The translations under genes and the position numbers were made by a program. A model generated the notes under the pieces. That model saw nothing but the letters and a program-made list of their open reading frames with translations. It did no database searches and had not been told where the DNA came from. Positions 46,476 to 58,162 of a stretch of 64,000 bases of DNA are shown here, in pieces (position 1 is the first letter of the stretch; each line of letters opens with the position of its first letter). The DNA is taken from positions 181,834,501-181,898,500 of the forward strand of contig NC_060210.1 in the NCBI RefSeq assembly GCF_021130785.1. Direction: 5' to 3'. This DNA comes from Homalodisca vitripennis (Eukaryota; Arthropoda; Insecta; Hemiptera; Cicadellidae).

Positions 46476-48761
46476 TTAATTAAGGTTTTTTTTCAATTAT
46501 TCTCCGTCGTTTAGCTGCTGGTATTTTTTCTAAATTATCTGAAGGATCATCTGTAGTGTACTCACTTGTCGCTTGGTCAGAAGTTTTTGTGTGGAGAAAT
46601 ACTGTCATCGTTATTGTCATTTTCATTTTTCCTCCTCCTCCACTATGCTGTTTTCAGTTGGTACCGCTTCTATTGTCTGTTGCAGAAAAGACAGCTGTCG
46701 TGCATACAGATAACGTCTTCCGGACAAAGCTCCCTGTCCAGATTTGTCTTTCTTTCTCTCTGTATTTCTTGTAGTTGTCGATAATATTCTTCCAACGCTT
46801 CATTAGCTTTTTGCATAAAACAAACACAATTTAAAAAAAAAATACAATTACATTTGGTTCGTTAGGGGGCCCTGTGTTTATACATTGGTGTTTTAAAATT
46901 CCTTAGACTATATTACCCTATTACTGAAAATTACATTATACTTTTGAAAAATAGTGCTATGGCTACTCAGATTGTTAGTTTTAATCATGCGATATATAAT
47001 TTGGGTTTTTCGTAATTGATACGGTTTCTTTTATTTTCAGATACTTAGGCAGTGGGTGCACAATGATTGACCTTCACTATCAGTACAGGCTTAGACCACT
47101 CAACGATTTGCAAAATTGTCAGAAAAATGTGTGGGGCAGTGTGGGAAAGTCTTGGTGAAAGAGTGTATTCCGGAATTCTCAGAGCAAAGATGGTTGGAAA
47201 ACTGCCGAAGGATTTCAAAAGGAGGCGAATTTCCCAAATTGTTTGGGCGCGTTAGATGGGAAGCACGTACGTATCTGAAACCAGACTTAGCTGGATCACA
47301 AATTTTCAACTACAAAAAATTTCACTCGATAGTACTATTTGTTGTAGCTGATGCTTACTACCAGTTCAGTTACCTTGAAGTTGGATCTTGTGGACGGGAA
47401 TCAGACAGCTTAATATTTGAAAAGTCTAAATTAAACATTTGTTGAATAAACAATGGAGCTTGCATTCAGAAAGGAACCAAGCTCCTATCTGCCTGATACA
47501 GCGGAACCCAGTAATGCCTTTCACTTTCCTTGGAGATGAGGCATTTAGTCTATCTGAACACATCATGAGACCATTTACTGGTACTTTTCTTTCCCACAAG
47601 AAGCGGGTTTTCAATTATCGTCTTTGTCGAGGTAGGACGTTTTGTGGAATGCGCATTCGGCATTCTCACCAATAAATGGAGAATATTTCACAGACCCATG
47701 AATGTTGACTTGAGTCTGACAATACTCATTGTCAAAGTGTTGTTACGTGCTTCATAATTTTGTGCGTCAGAGAGATGGTGTCATTTTTGAAGGACACATT
47801 AAGCGTGCAAGGTGTGTTTAATATAAACAATGATGTTCGGCTGTACAAGGGGGTAAACCACTACTAAATGCTAGAAGAAAGTTTTAGCAGATTATTTTGT
47901 TAGCAGTGTTGGAAGTCTACCATGGCAAGATATGTACATGTAAGTTTACATAAGGGGTTTTTATGTACCCTGTTTTTTTATAAGGGGTAACTAATATTTT
48001 TGAAAAATATTTTGTTAAGTCTTCACTTTGTAAATGTAGCATTAGCATATTCATAAATAAACTAATTACAACAGCTTACGGGTGTACGTGTATATTACAT
48101 TAAGACCTGCCTTACGTGGCCATGAACAAAATACCACGATGGGATAAATAGTCTCTTTATCGGTTTAACCCTAGTGCCACCATATTAACTGCTCGGCGCC
48201 CAGCCCAATTTTGATATACATTTCTGTAGAAAACTGTAAAAATAGAATATTGATCCAAACCATATAAATATGACATAAGTTTTTTGTACATTAAATTTTT
48301 TTAGGATAAATTTGTAAATTTGTAGGTAATATTTCATTTTTTTCTTTGTCGGATTTCTCATTAAATCCCTCGAAGAAACTCCTCACAAACGATGAACCAG
48401 GCTCCTCTCTTTTTAATCCTGTCATGGTAATGTTCTGATGTCGTATCCCATATGACAGGCTGGTTTTTGACAGCAGCAATAAAACAGTTCAGTATCGACG
48501 TTGATATCCATCGCGCGGTTCAATGTGTACTCTCTGATTGCCTAGCAAAGACTGCCAAGCCGCCAGACTTGTTGTGCAAGCGGCACGCACGCCGCGGCGT
48601 AGCAGTAGTGGCGTCCTTCCGAGCTCACGCTGCTTGCAAGGTCGCTTGTTAGTGGCGTGCACGCTGCGGCTTCCGCTCACTACTGCTATACCGCCAGCGG
48701 TCATACGCAGCTTGCCCGCGGCGTGCACGCTACTTGCAAATACGCAAGTGTGCATCGAGCC

Positions 48762-50905
48762 TAAGGCAGCTTCTTACATGTAGAGGGAGGGGGGCGTCAG
48801 CAGTTCGAGCCTTCTAAAACTCTACCTACATGACTCTCTGAAACCAAGTTTTGCAATTCATAATTCTGATGCTCTTTTTTGCAACACAAAACATCTGGAC
48901 ATGTTGTGAAGCGAACAACCACCCCATAGAGTAATGCCATGAAACATGTACGGGTATATGTCATTTTAATGTACCCTCATCACAAACGTTGGTCTGAAAA
49001 GCCTACATGAGTTAGAGTAAAGTGGGACGATTTTAATCTACTTCTGGTCTAAGGCGTTTCTGGTGCCGTAGTAGCGTTTGTATTTTTGCCCCAATCAAGA
49101 AAATATATAAGCTTACATGTTTAAATTTATAAGCTTAAAATTTTCTCCTGTGAATAAGCTTTTAATACATGCGATTGACATCTACTTCCGGCCTAAGGTA
49201 TTTCTGGCGTCGAAGTAGCATTTTAAAATAAGGAAAACCTAGTGAAGAAATTGTATACATACATTAGTTACTTACATTAGTAAATTCCGTTGAAAAGCGA
49301 TTACTCTCGACGATTGCAGTCTACTTCCATTCCCGTCTAATATACTTCTTGTACTTCCTGTGTATGCTTCCGGTGTGTGTCTGTTGAGTGCATAATACAT
49401 ATGTGTGTCAAATTTCACATTTTTAGAACAGACGGCAGTTGAAGACCAGATTATAGGCTAGTTCTCTTTGAGGTTGCAGCCTGTATCAGTCCCTGTTCGA
49501 AAGTTCATCTGCATAAGAAATATTTACTTTGTCTTTTGAGAGTTTAAGCCAAGTGTATTTTTAATTTCAATTTCTAATCATCGGTTAGTTGAAAACAAAA
49601 ATATGATGTTTTTTAGGGGTTGCAACCCCATTTTAACCCTAAAATAGGTGGTTTATCTTCATGAAAATGTTTATTCCATTTAACTCACGAGGCACGTGTG
49701 TGTGTCCAAATAGCATTTACAACGCATTCCATGTTTTTAAGTAGTAACTGGAGCGATCTGGAGTATAAGTTATATATTAACTTGTTCTTTGCTATCTCCA
49801 TTACTACTGATCAATAGCTTAGTGTCAGCTAAATTTGAGGTTGAAGCATAAATATTTCCATTTTTTCCGAATTTAAAAATACTCCAGACAAATATTTTTT
49901 TCCGATATTTCTATTCAAACAATATTTCCTCGCATTTCAACGAGTATTTTACATACCTCGATGGAGTTCCCCTCACCCATCGAATCTATCTTATCTCGTC
50001 GCTTTTTTTTCTATCGCCGTGGATATCGCTACCTTGGTGTTGTCCGTTTGCGTTTGCTCGGTTCCCTGGCGCGACAACAATCGAGGCCCGGGGAAGAAGC
50101 GGGACGTCGCAGACAGTCGAAACTAACATTGTAACGACGCTGGAGTCGTGCCGGCGTCAAGTATAACACGTTTGCGATGTACTCGTAATTGTGTAGCGCG
50201 TCCAAGTCGGTTAGGCCTACTAGGATCAACATCGCGGTAGCGCTATCCCGGGCCCCATCCTATTGTCGTTGAGACGGCGACGGCGCGGTGAAACTGGGTG
50301 CGAAGAGTGATGGAGCTGAGTCTTGTCCTTCCTGCCGACGAGCTCCTCATGAAGCGGAGAAAACGAGCTCCTCACGCGTATGTTTACTGGGGCGATCAAG
50401 GCAGGCGGAGAGAGAAAGAGTGGGGATGGAGGGGCCCCTCCTGCCAACTACAGATAGTCCGTGTATTAGAATAGGTGAATGAGCAGTCCGCGCTTCTCGC
50501 TCTGTACTCCTCTGAATTTTATTTAGTTCAGTACCTGGCAAACCTATTAAAATGTATCACTGTATTTTCAAACCCCTTTCATATATTTAAACTACATTTT
50601 CAAAGCTGGATGCTGCAGGATGCATCGTAATTAAATTTATTTAATTAAACCTTGATTTTACAACGTAATTAATGACAGGCAATTAATCTTGTCTACATAC
50701 AAATAAACCAATACAACGGAGTATCGAAAGACCCAAAAAGACATAAGGAAGTCTAATGTAACAAAGTAACCTCGTTACATTCAGTGGCGTAGCTAGAAGA
50801 CATTCGAGGGTGGATTAAACATCCAGGAGGATTAAAAAGAGCCCTACTAGCAAAATTTAGAAATTTGTTTGTTTACAAGTGAATTCTCAATTTAATTGTA
50901 CTTTT
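48762..50905. repeat. Arm A after the Harbinger insertion
   Basis: Inverted match to about 59080-61343. Non-coding except for the small conserved frame at 50029-50232. GC rises strongly at about 49930-50480. Confidence 0.8.
50029..50232 (-). CDS. Small conserved open frame of the inverted arms (arm A copy), unknown
   Basis: 67 codons from the ATG at 50232: a hydrophobic start, TDLDALHNY, then an Arg-rich C-terminus (LQRRYNVSFDCLRRP). The arm B copy (59870-60061) is 63 codons. The two differ by two 6-bp insertions or deletions that keep the frame, and by very few residues. No domain recognised. The frame lies in the GC-rich block shared by the arms, whose edge also resembles the end of the spacer gene at 58.05 kb. 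Translation is unproven. Confidence 0.35.
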   Translation of the reverse strand: MLILVGLTDLDALHNYEYIANVLYLTPARLQRRYNVSFDCLRRPASSPGLDCCRAREPSKRKRTTPR

Positions 50906-51687
50906 TTTAATTTTCTTAGTCACTCAAATCTGATTGTAAGCATTCATGCTTGAAAACATTTAAACTTTTCAAAACATTCGAGACTTGTGTTCTTAGCATA
51001 GTAGTTAAATAATGATCTTCAGGGTCTCCAAAATACAAAATCAACAATTACGTTGAGTTTTTTAATTGCATCTTTTGTATTAAAATGTAAACCAATAAAA
51101 TTGTTTCGTAACATTATATGTGGTTCATTGCATTTTCCAACTGCCTTAGTCAAATAAATATAATTTGTAGGTTACATTACTATTAGTTAGAAATTATTCG
51201 ATATTGCTATGTACTATAGATCAGATCAGCATTATAATCGCGTACGCCAGACGACACATGACACTTATCAGGCTTGGTCGAAGTTGCATGCACAATTTCA
51301 AGTCTATAGCTTATTTCTCATTCTCGATATATGCAACAAACAGACAGAGAAATCTATTGCTATTGCTATAAGTTAAAACTTTATCGTAATAATTTGAGGT
51401 TATTAAAATATGAATACTTAACAAAGTGTTTCAAATACTAAAGTTCTCATAAGAAAATACGATAAGATATCAAAGGACATGCCACAGAAAGGAGATATGA
51501 GTCAACCAATACTGCAACCCTGCACCTGGCGTAGAAACGCTGGCTTGACTTATCAACTATCCAGCCACTTCCGTTTCATCCCAAAATGGACTGGTCTTCC
51601 CTCCAAAATTATAAATAGCTCAGAACTAACAATTAATAATTTTCAGAAAGTCTCATCGGACAGTAGCAGTGGTGTGGTGTGTGTGGA

Positions 51688-51744
<57 letters not shown>

Positions 51745-51829
51745 AACTAAATAATTTGAAGTGTTTCTCATTAAATGTAATGTTAATCTACGGCCTCACA
51801 GAGGAGAACAAGTTAGAAATTTGCCTAGA
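50906..51829. other. Arm A-specific stretch with (TA)n
   Basis: Absent from arm B, so inserted here or deleted there. It includes a TA microsatellite at 51689-51741. An 88-codon frame at 51479-51745 runs into the microsatellite and has no recognised domain. Confidence 0.5.
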
Positions 51830-52470
51830 CTTAAGCCTTATGAGTGACAATGGCAGACTTCAATAAATTATATAAATTTGTGTAATTGTAATGTATCATA
51901 AATCTGTATATTCGTAGCATTAGAGATCAGTAGGACTAAATTATTTTCATTATCTGTATTACATAAATATTTCTGTAATATAAGTGTAATATTTCTTACA
52001 TAAATATAAGTGTTTAAAATTTGATTTTAAACCAAACATATACTCATATATGATCTTAAACTGAATTTGTCAGTTACAGTAATATAATATAATTAAGAAA
52101 AGTTTGTATTTTTTAATGATGTCACGTGCTATGTTAGGTATTTAAGTCAGGTAGTTGTCATTGATTTTGTCATATTTCTATAATTATGTTTTTGGTTGAA
52201 TATTTACTCGCTAGTTTCTTTTTTAATCCCCTTAGTTTATTACAGCTATACACTCACAGCATAACTCTTATTACAGATTTTGTAGCGTAATTATTAATTT
52301 ATTTACTACCAATTAAGGACTCCACATTATAATATAATGCTGGGTTGCTTCTTCGGCATTATATCGTAAGCTACTCGTCTCGTCGACCGCCACAACAGAC
52401 TTTTGTTTACGGAATCGAATATAGGATACTCCGTCTCTGATCACTCCTTAATAACTGTTAAAAGATATTT

Positions 52471-52674
52471 ATGTTTATTTCGTGGCTGTCAAATTCTCAA
52501 ACAAAAATCGGTTCGACCTTCCTTCAGAATAACTACAAAAGTTTTAGCCTAACACTTCTACAAACTATGACGAACAAAATATTGGGAACCAGCCGTTCGC
52601 GAGTGATGCCTTTTCATGTTTATATAACATCACATTACGGCAACATCCTCCCGCCCACGTTTAAAGTTGTGTAA
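52471..52674 (+). CDS. Open frame, 67 codons, unknown
   Basis: From the ATG at 52471, ending in HYGNILPPTFKVV. There is a stop just upstream of the ATG. No recognised motif. It might be the tail of an old gene in the spacer; chance is equally possible. Confidence 0.2.
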   Translation: MFISWLSNSQTKIGSTFLQNNYKSFSLTLLQTMTNKILGTSRSRVMPFHVYITSHYGNILPPTFKVV

Positions 52675-52725
52675 TTCGACTCGGCCTGTTTATTCGTTTT
52701 CATTTCTAGGTGGATGTTTTCCATT

Positions 52726-53190
52726 TTAAACGACCACAACGTTTTTTCTACGTCCAACGAAAGTGACCGGCACCGTCAGTACATGCTCTGTTACATGCCG
52801 GATGTTCAGATTCATTACCCAAACGCCTCCTCGTCTGTGGGCTTCCTCGTCATCTGACGACGTGTCAGCAAATCTGCATACACGAAGTCTACACGACCGG
52901 TGCAACCGTCTTTTTCTGGATTCTATTTTTTCTGGTGAAGGCGATCGTACAGAGGTCGGGTCTGGACTGTCGAGGACTCGCGCTTGAGGCGAATACCGAG
53001 GTGAAATTGGACTGTATTGAGGACTGTCGGAGAGTGTTGTTCTCGAACTCTCTGACGGTGGTCTTCGTTCTTGTAGCGCTGCTTCTCTGAGAGCTTCATC
53101 CCTCCTCTTTGCCGCATACTCGTCATCGGATATGAGTATAAGATCGTCGTTAGGCGGTGTTTCGGGACGGTAAGGACAGACTATTTCCAC
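52726..53190 (-). pseudogene. Ser/Pro/acidic-rich protein with YSPxSP repeats, unknown
   Basis: The frame opens at a GTG (53190), with no ATG at the expected place, and runs 154 codons. Features are an acidic patch (DDLILISDDEY), a basic stretch, then QYSPISPRYSPQ, two units like the heptads of the RNA polymerase II tail, then SSDDEEAH and a Val-rich end. Low-complexity phosphorylatable proteins of this kind occur in both host transcription factors and DNA viruses. No family assigned. Confidence 0.35.
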
Positions 53191-53938
53191 CGGCGGTTGA
53201 ATGGTTCTTACACAAGAACACTTAAACTACGACAGTGTCTACCATTACACGGGAGAACGCCGCCGTCTGGCCTTCTACTTTCATCAATAAATTGACGGAC
53301 GAACGTCATAATTGTATTTATCAATTTGTTTTCACTTGGTGACGACATTTTTATTGAGCTGGATCGTGATCACTCATCCGCTTGAACTTAATGGTCACAC
53401 CAAGCATGTAATCATTATATACATTTAATTTTTGTTAAGAAGTGATCGGTTGTTGCTAATATTATATCCGTTTGCCCAAATACTCACATTACATTTACTA
53501 AACAAAACCGAAGATTTAATATTAAAAAGAAATTATTGATCGCTACTAGATCTTAACGCAATAAAACTGCGATGGATCCTGTTTTGTGAAGTATTATTGT
53601 TCATAAACGTTTATTAAATCTTGACGGAACACGAACGCGAAGCTGGTGTAGTAAGAAAATAATGATATTCACCGTGTAGTAGAAAAATTAAGGATCTACA
53701 ATGTTCAATATCAGGCCAAACCCAAATCCCAAATCGTTGGTCTGATTGTGTCGGGAATTGCATCGTTTATTTCACGTGACAAAATCCACATAACCCTCTG
53801 TTTCGTTCCGATATTATCTTTTTTTATGTTGGATAATTATGAAACGTAATGTTTGGAATATTTTCTTGAGTGGACCATTGGCGTCGCTATTAACCACCAA
53901 AACCGACATGACATTTGATATAGCCTATTTCTAAACTA

Positions 53939-53977
53939 AGAGCCTCGACTGTAGTATTCCTCCACAGTCGAGGCTCT
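53939..53977. repeat. Hairpin, 14-bp perfect stem
   Basis: AGAGCCTCGACTGT (53939-53952) pairs with ACAGTCGAGGCTCT (53964-53977) across an 11-nt loop. No U-run follows, so it is not a bacterial-type terminator. Confidence 0.85.
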
Positions 53978-54342
53978 GAAATAGTTCTAGAATAAGTCGT
54001 AACTTTTGTCATGTATTATAACAGATACAGAGAACTCTAATTTATAATAAAAATAAAGATAGTTTTCTCTGTAAAAAAGAGACTGGTTTGATCAATAAAA
54101 ATAACACAAACGTAGGCCATAAAAAATAGCTCTGGTGGCAATTTGCAGTACTACGACGACTGAAGCACTGTTTGACAAGTGGCTTAGCCTGGTTTATAAG
54201 TTTTGTACGATGACGAAACCACGTGTTAACATCAAAATATTAGCTCACGTCTAACCGCTATTTATTGGCACCGTGTGTTTCGTCCGACGGTACATTGGCA
54301 CCGACGGTTTTTTATTTGTTTATTTTAGATTGTGATGTAATT

Positions 54343-54510
54343 ATGGCTGATAGTCACAATAACGAAAGTGAAATAAGACAATGTCTTGAAGAACCTTGTT
54401 CACAGTTAGAGAACGAAGACGCCTGGTTGTCGGAAGATGACGGTTGGTTTGGGAACCGGCAGATGACTCGGACGCCGATCCGACTTAAGTGGCGGGACCA
54501 TGCAGGCCCT
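54343..54510 (+). pseudogene. Possible piggyBac-like transposase N-terminal fragment
   Basis: The ATG at 54343 starts an acidic protein (ESEIRQCLEE, then AWLSEDDGW). In the next frame, immediately after, DDSDADPT appears, the acidic signature near the start of many piggyBac-like transposases. A frameshift separates the two parts and nothing of the catalytic domain follows. Confidence 0.35.
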
Positions 54511-55959
54511 GCGTAGTTTGCAAGTTTACACAGAGGCGGGAAAAGAAAAGGCTAGAAACAAGATACAATATGTGCGAGGAGTGCTAAGTTGCATGGTGCG
54601 CCATATCTATTATTGGCTGTAATTGGAAGACATTCATATTTTTTTTTTTGCAGCAAACACAACTGTTTCAACTTCCTCTTTATATAAGGCACCCTGTACA
54701 ATGGAAAGCTCAACATTGAAAAAAGTGACGCTCTTGCTTTTTTCCGTGGACTCTTCAAATGTGTTTTAATAAGTCCACAACTTAGACTTTTTATTGTAAA
54801 ACTTATCACCTATGCGGATGGATTAAATACGTCGAACACTCAGTAGGAAATTGTATAAGCCTTGAGTAATAATTAAGGTTAAGGTTTTAATACAAACTAT
54901 AGTTTTATTATTTTTTTAAACTGGGTCAATGTCTTTGAAATTAATAAATATTGTTCAAAACTCACAACCAAGAGCTTCTATAATGAAATGATTAATCATC
55001 TATGACGCCAGTATAAGCAATACATAAAATCATTATATGTACCGTTTATCCTCATTTAAGGAAGGAAAGGACAAGGAATGGGTAAGCTCTTTGGAGTAAC
55101 TCCTCCTTTTACAGCTTCAGAAGTGGAGGGAATTAAAATGCTAACAAGAAACTTCCTTGTTGGAATAAGTATGTGCCGATGCAGGAAACGACCAGAGCGT
55201 TACATGGGCATTGCATTACTGGCCTTGCACAAGTGAAAGTGCACTTTCGCCGCTTACCTGCCAGCCTTGTATCAGATGCAAGGACAACCTGTGTGCAGTT
55301 GCCAGCAAATACCAACGCATTTGTGCGACTATCAACTGTATTTGGTTTGTACTTTTACACAATCTTTAAAGTTTGTTTGCAATATATTTTTATTTTGAAT
55401 CGCAATAGTGTTTGTGCATTCTTTTGACTGTTATAATAATTTTTGTTAATCTTGGTTATGTTTATTTAAACACTAAAAGTATTAATCTAAACCTATTCTT
55501 TAAATCGTGATAAAATATTTTCTTTTTTAAAGATGAACAATACCGCCCACTACACCATGGGTTGCTAAAATGGTTTCCAAAATACAAAAGCTGTGAGTCA
55601 AATATGGCATCTTATGACAATTTAAGTAGTAACCATATTTTGTTTGACAAATTTAAGTCACTATCTGAAGCGGGTTTTTTTTTCTATACAGACAACGGTA
55701 ATTTACTACCCGTAAAGTAAATAGTGTTAGGCGCTTTGCCACCTTCTGTTGTTTACATTTTTTTAAAGTGTCAGAAATATGCATTGTGGTTAATTTATAC
55801 TTTTGTTTTGAATGGATAATGTTTACTCTGCTTGATTTAATCTTTATGTAACACACTACGTCCAAACGTCACTGCCAGATATTACACCTGTAAAATATAC
55901 AAGTGACGCCACAAGCAATCGGCGGTGGTTTGGTAACAGCCATTAAGGGTGAAAATACG

Positions 55960-57030
55960 AAATCCCAAGATCGGATACCAGAAAAGACATCTCCTTAACC
56001 CGGACGCCACGCTTCGGGATTGCAGATGATGAGGTGATGAGTGTCATCTCGCAGGTGACGAAGAAATCTGGCGATTCTAAATCCGTTGGTCTGGCTGAAC
56101 GTCAGCCGCGTCCTGTAGAAGTAAACAATACATAACAATCTTAGCCGACAGTCGCATCAGGGTCTCTATGAAACAGCGACCACTGTGCACTATCAATATT
56201 GATACGTTGTCACCGTCGAAATCCAACGCTTTATTGGTGATTATTTCCGACGGTAGTGTTAAGTACGGATACTGGTATCGGACAACCCTCGTGAACGTGG
56301 TAAACGCGTCCGATGAGAACACCGGTTCTCGTTTCACGATGGCGGCCACTTTGTTCGTATCGGCGGACTTGAAGAGACCCTCCATTACGTGATTGGAAAT
56401 CCCTGTCTCTTCGGGTCGTAACTTAGGATCCGGCAGGACCTTTCCGTAAAGGCAGTTCAACATCTTGTCAGGAATCACGAGTTGTTTGAGAAAGCTCTTT
56501 CCACCCTGGGTCTCGACTTTGATGCTTTTATTACCAGTTCGATTTCCATCAGCGACTTCCACAGTTTCTGAAGTGATTCGTTGTTCACGTGGGACGGTTT
56601 CTGACGCGGCCTGTCCGCGTCGCGAACGCCGGTCTTGGTTCTGGATGAACATGCGTTTAGAGTCTCTCCCTTTTCCTTTGCCAAAACCTCATCGCCGGCG
56701 ATCTGTCAGTGGAAACATTTTCTCTTTTCGATTTTCTGTTGATGCGGTCGAAACACAACCTGAGCCGCAACACTTCTTCCGGCGTGAGCGCGCACTTTTC
56801 TATTTCCTTCTCGTCAGTCCACGCGTCGTCGACCGTATAAACGGTCCCCACATCTCTTGAACCCGTTTCGTGGTTCGGCCGTCGTACACGAACGGGTTTT
56901 CCGTGTAATCGAGATCAATATCATCTAGCCTTCTCGCCACATCCCTGACCTTACCTTGCATTTCCATGGGAACACGAGACGCTCTGCCCGCGATTTCTCG
57001 TCCCGTACTGACGACCGCGACACGCGACTA
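55960..57030 (-). pseudogene. Viral-type RNA polymerase subunit-like gene, broken
   Basis: Minus-strand coding fragments run from about 57030 to 55960 in three or more frames. The best motif is DFDGD at about 56210, preceded by a Leu/Pro-rich stretch and followed by a hydrophobic strand. It matches the metal-binding NADFDGD loop of RNA polymerase largest subunits and its variants in insect virus LEF-9. Upstream, LTPEEVL (about 56780) is also seen in this subunit family. Visible breaks: a shift near 56855, another near 56690, and another near 56100. GC content is higher than in the flanks. Origin from a nudivirus-like or other large insect DNA virus is my inference; the virus family is not fixed. 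Confidence 0.45.
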
Positions 57031-57218
57031 GTTATCCGTAACTGAAAACGGTTCCCACCCACCCACTCAACAGACACTCACGTATACGCACATACACTCA
57101 CGTACACAAACTCGTTTAACTAGTTAAATGCTGCTAAAGTTCGTATAGTATAATCTAGAGTAATAATAATAAAAAAGTGTGGATTGGATTCACCATTGCG
57201 TACACTAAGTCTTTACGA

Positions 57219-58123
57219 GCAATGGCGTCTGTACTTTCTGGTACGCTGTTCGGCTCTGACGAAAAATGCTACCGACGCGATAACGGAGTACCTGGTCACG
57301 TTACGAACAACAATCGGTTCCGAGGCACGTTTGTCCGTCGTGAGAACGACGGACCGGAACAGCGCAAACACTCAATACCTTCTACGTCAGTGATGGCGAC
57401 CTCTCGGGGAAGTGTCTTTGGAGATTCAGCACCAGCCACTCCGGTCCCGTCATCGTTCAATAACATTTTCGGCGGTTACGACTGCCGAACGGCTACCGAC
57501 CGTGAACTCATACATTGGAACGTTGTGAAAGAACAGGATGCTTAACGTGGGTTTCGCGTATTCGACGGTGTACGCGTTAGCGCCAAAGACCTATCTTCGG
57601 AAGACCTCTTTCTGGAACGAATGCAAATCGCTCACTCTACGTATGACGCGTACGTGGCTAGTCTCGTGAACGGCTCGCCGTTCGACATCGCCAAGGCATT
57701 GGTGCTAGCTGTGTTCGCGTGTCTTACGCGATAATTTTCGACACAATCCATGTTGCGCACGAACCGACCATTCATCGCCAAGGTTTTGAATCTGCAAAGT
57801 CCCGACCTTTTTTTACGTGCACTCTGACTTTTTGCAGGCGTTTCTCTTCACTGACGCTTCATCCGAAGACGAGGCTATTATATCAGTCGCCAAAAAAGTC
57901 TACACAGAAAACGATTTCGATGTTTGTGGCGATTTCGCCGATCGAAATACACCGCAGACTCAGGGAAACCGCAGCCCGTATACTGCCCAACAACTTTTCG
58001 ATCTAGCAACGCGCCTCGCCGAACGCCAAGTGATCGGTTCACGGCAGGACACGAGCTCCTCATGCAGCGGAGAAACTGGGGTGATCAAGGACATGACGGA
58101 GTGGGTGGTGACAGAGCCGAGCA

Positions 58124-58162
<39 letters not shown>

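Larger units (their letters stand above)
44073..47880 (+). pseudogene. Harbinger nuclease (transposase), two exons, frameshifted
   Basis: Exon 1 runs from the ATG at 44073 to the donor at 44369 (CTCAG|GTAAGC) and encodes the N-terminal region ending IPPIEMLAVTLR. Exon 2 starts at 47041 after TTTTATTTTCAG and joins in frame to YLGSGCTMIDLHYQYR. It then shows, in shifting frames, GALDGKHV with the first catalytic Asp (about 47250), KFHSIVLFVVADAYYQF with the second, and VECAFGILTNKWRIFHRP with the Glu (about 47650). At least three frameshifts break exon 2. The intron is 2.7 kb and contains two exons of the oppositely transcribed MADF gene. Confidence 0.8.
45150..48490 (-). pseudogene. Harbinger-encoded MADF-BESS protein, split and disrupted
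   Basis: The N-terminal half of the MADF domain (AAVKNQPVIWD, then AWFIVCEEF) is at about 48490-48300. The second half (LMKRWKNIIDNYKKYREKE) is at about 46800-46700, with a frameshift inside 46600-46720. The linker reaches 46489, where a Penelope-like element interrupts the coding exon. The frame resumes at about 45538 and the C-terminus (45521-45150) carries a BESS motif (FFDSIIPAVKSLSLDHKLEF) and a Ser/Gly-rich tail. MADF-BESS proteins bind DNA and partner the nuclease in Harbinger transposition. Its first intron spans the nuclease's second exon. Confidence 0.75.
43936..48761. mobile_element. PIF/Harbinger transposon, 4.8 kb, with empty site in arm B
   Basis: Perfect 57-bp TIRs at 43936-43992 and 48705-48761 start GGCTCGATGCACACTTGC. 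TAA flanks both ends (43933-43935 and 48762-48764), the PIF/Harbinger TSD. Arm B holds the unoccupied site near 61343 (GCTGCCTTATACTGTCGG, read in reverse) with one TTA. The element codes for a nuclease on the plus strand and a MADF-BESS protein on the minus strand, the usual Harbinger pair, both broken. A Penelope-like element is nested at 45539-46475. Confidence 0.95.
35530..52340. repeat. Arm A of a large inverted duplication (with later insertions)
   Basis: Reverse-complement matches to 58556-64000. Pieces in order: 35530-35640, 37165-38690, a flipped segment (38690-39427 plus 43371-43560), 43590-43935, 48762-50905 and 51830-52340. What lies between these pieces is absent from arm B and is mostly recognisable TE insertion. 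The inner boundary is CCACATTATAATATA near 52325-52340. Identity by eye is high (roughly 95 percent), with scattered indels. The outer end cannot be fixed because arm B leaves the window. Confidence 0.85.

Noticed and set aside
48452..48783. Frames rich in Arg/Ala at the Harbinger right end
   Set aside because: They cover the TIR and the antisense of the MADF exon.
55653..55865. Minus-strand Lys-rich 70-codon frame
   Set aside because: AT-rich composition, no motif and no splice context.
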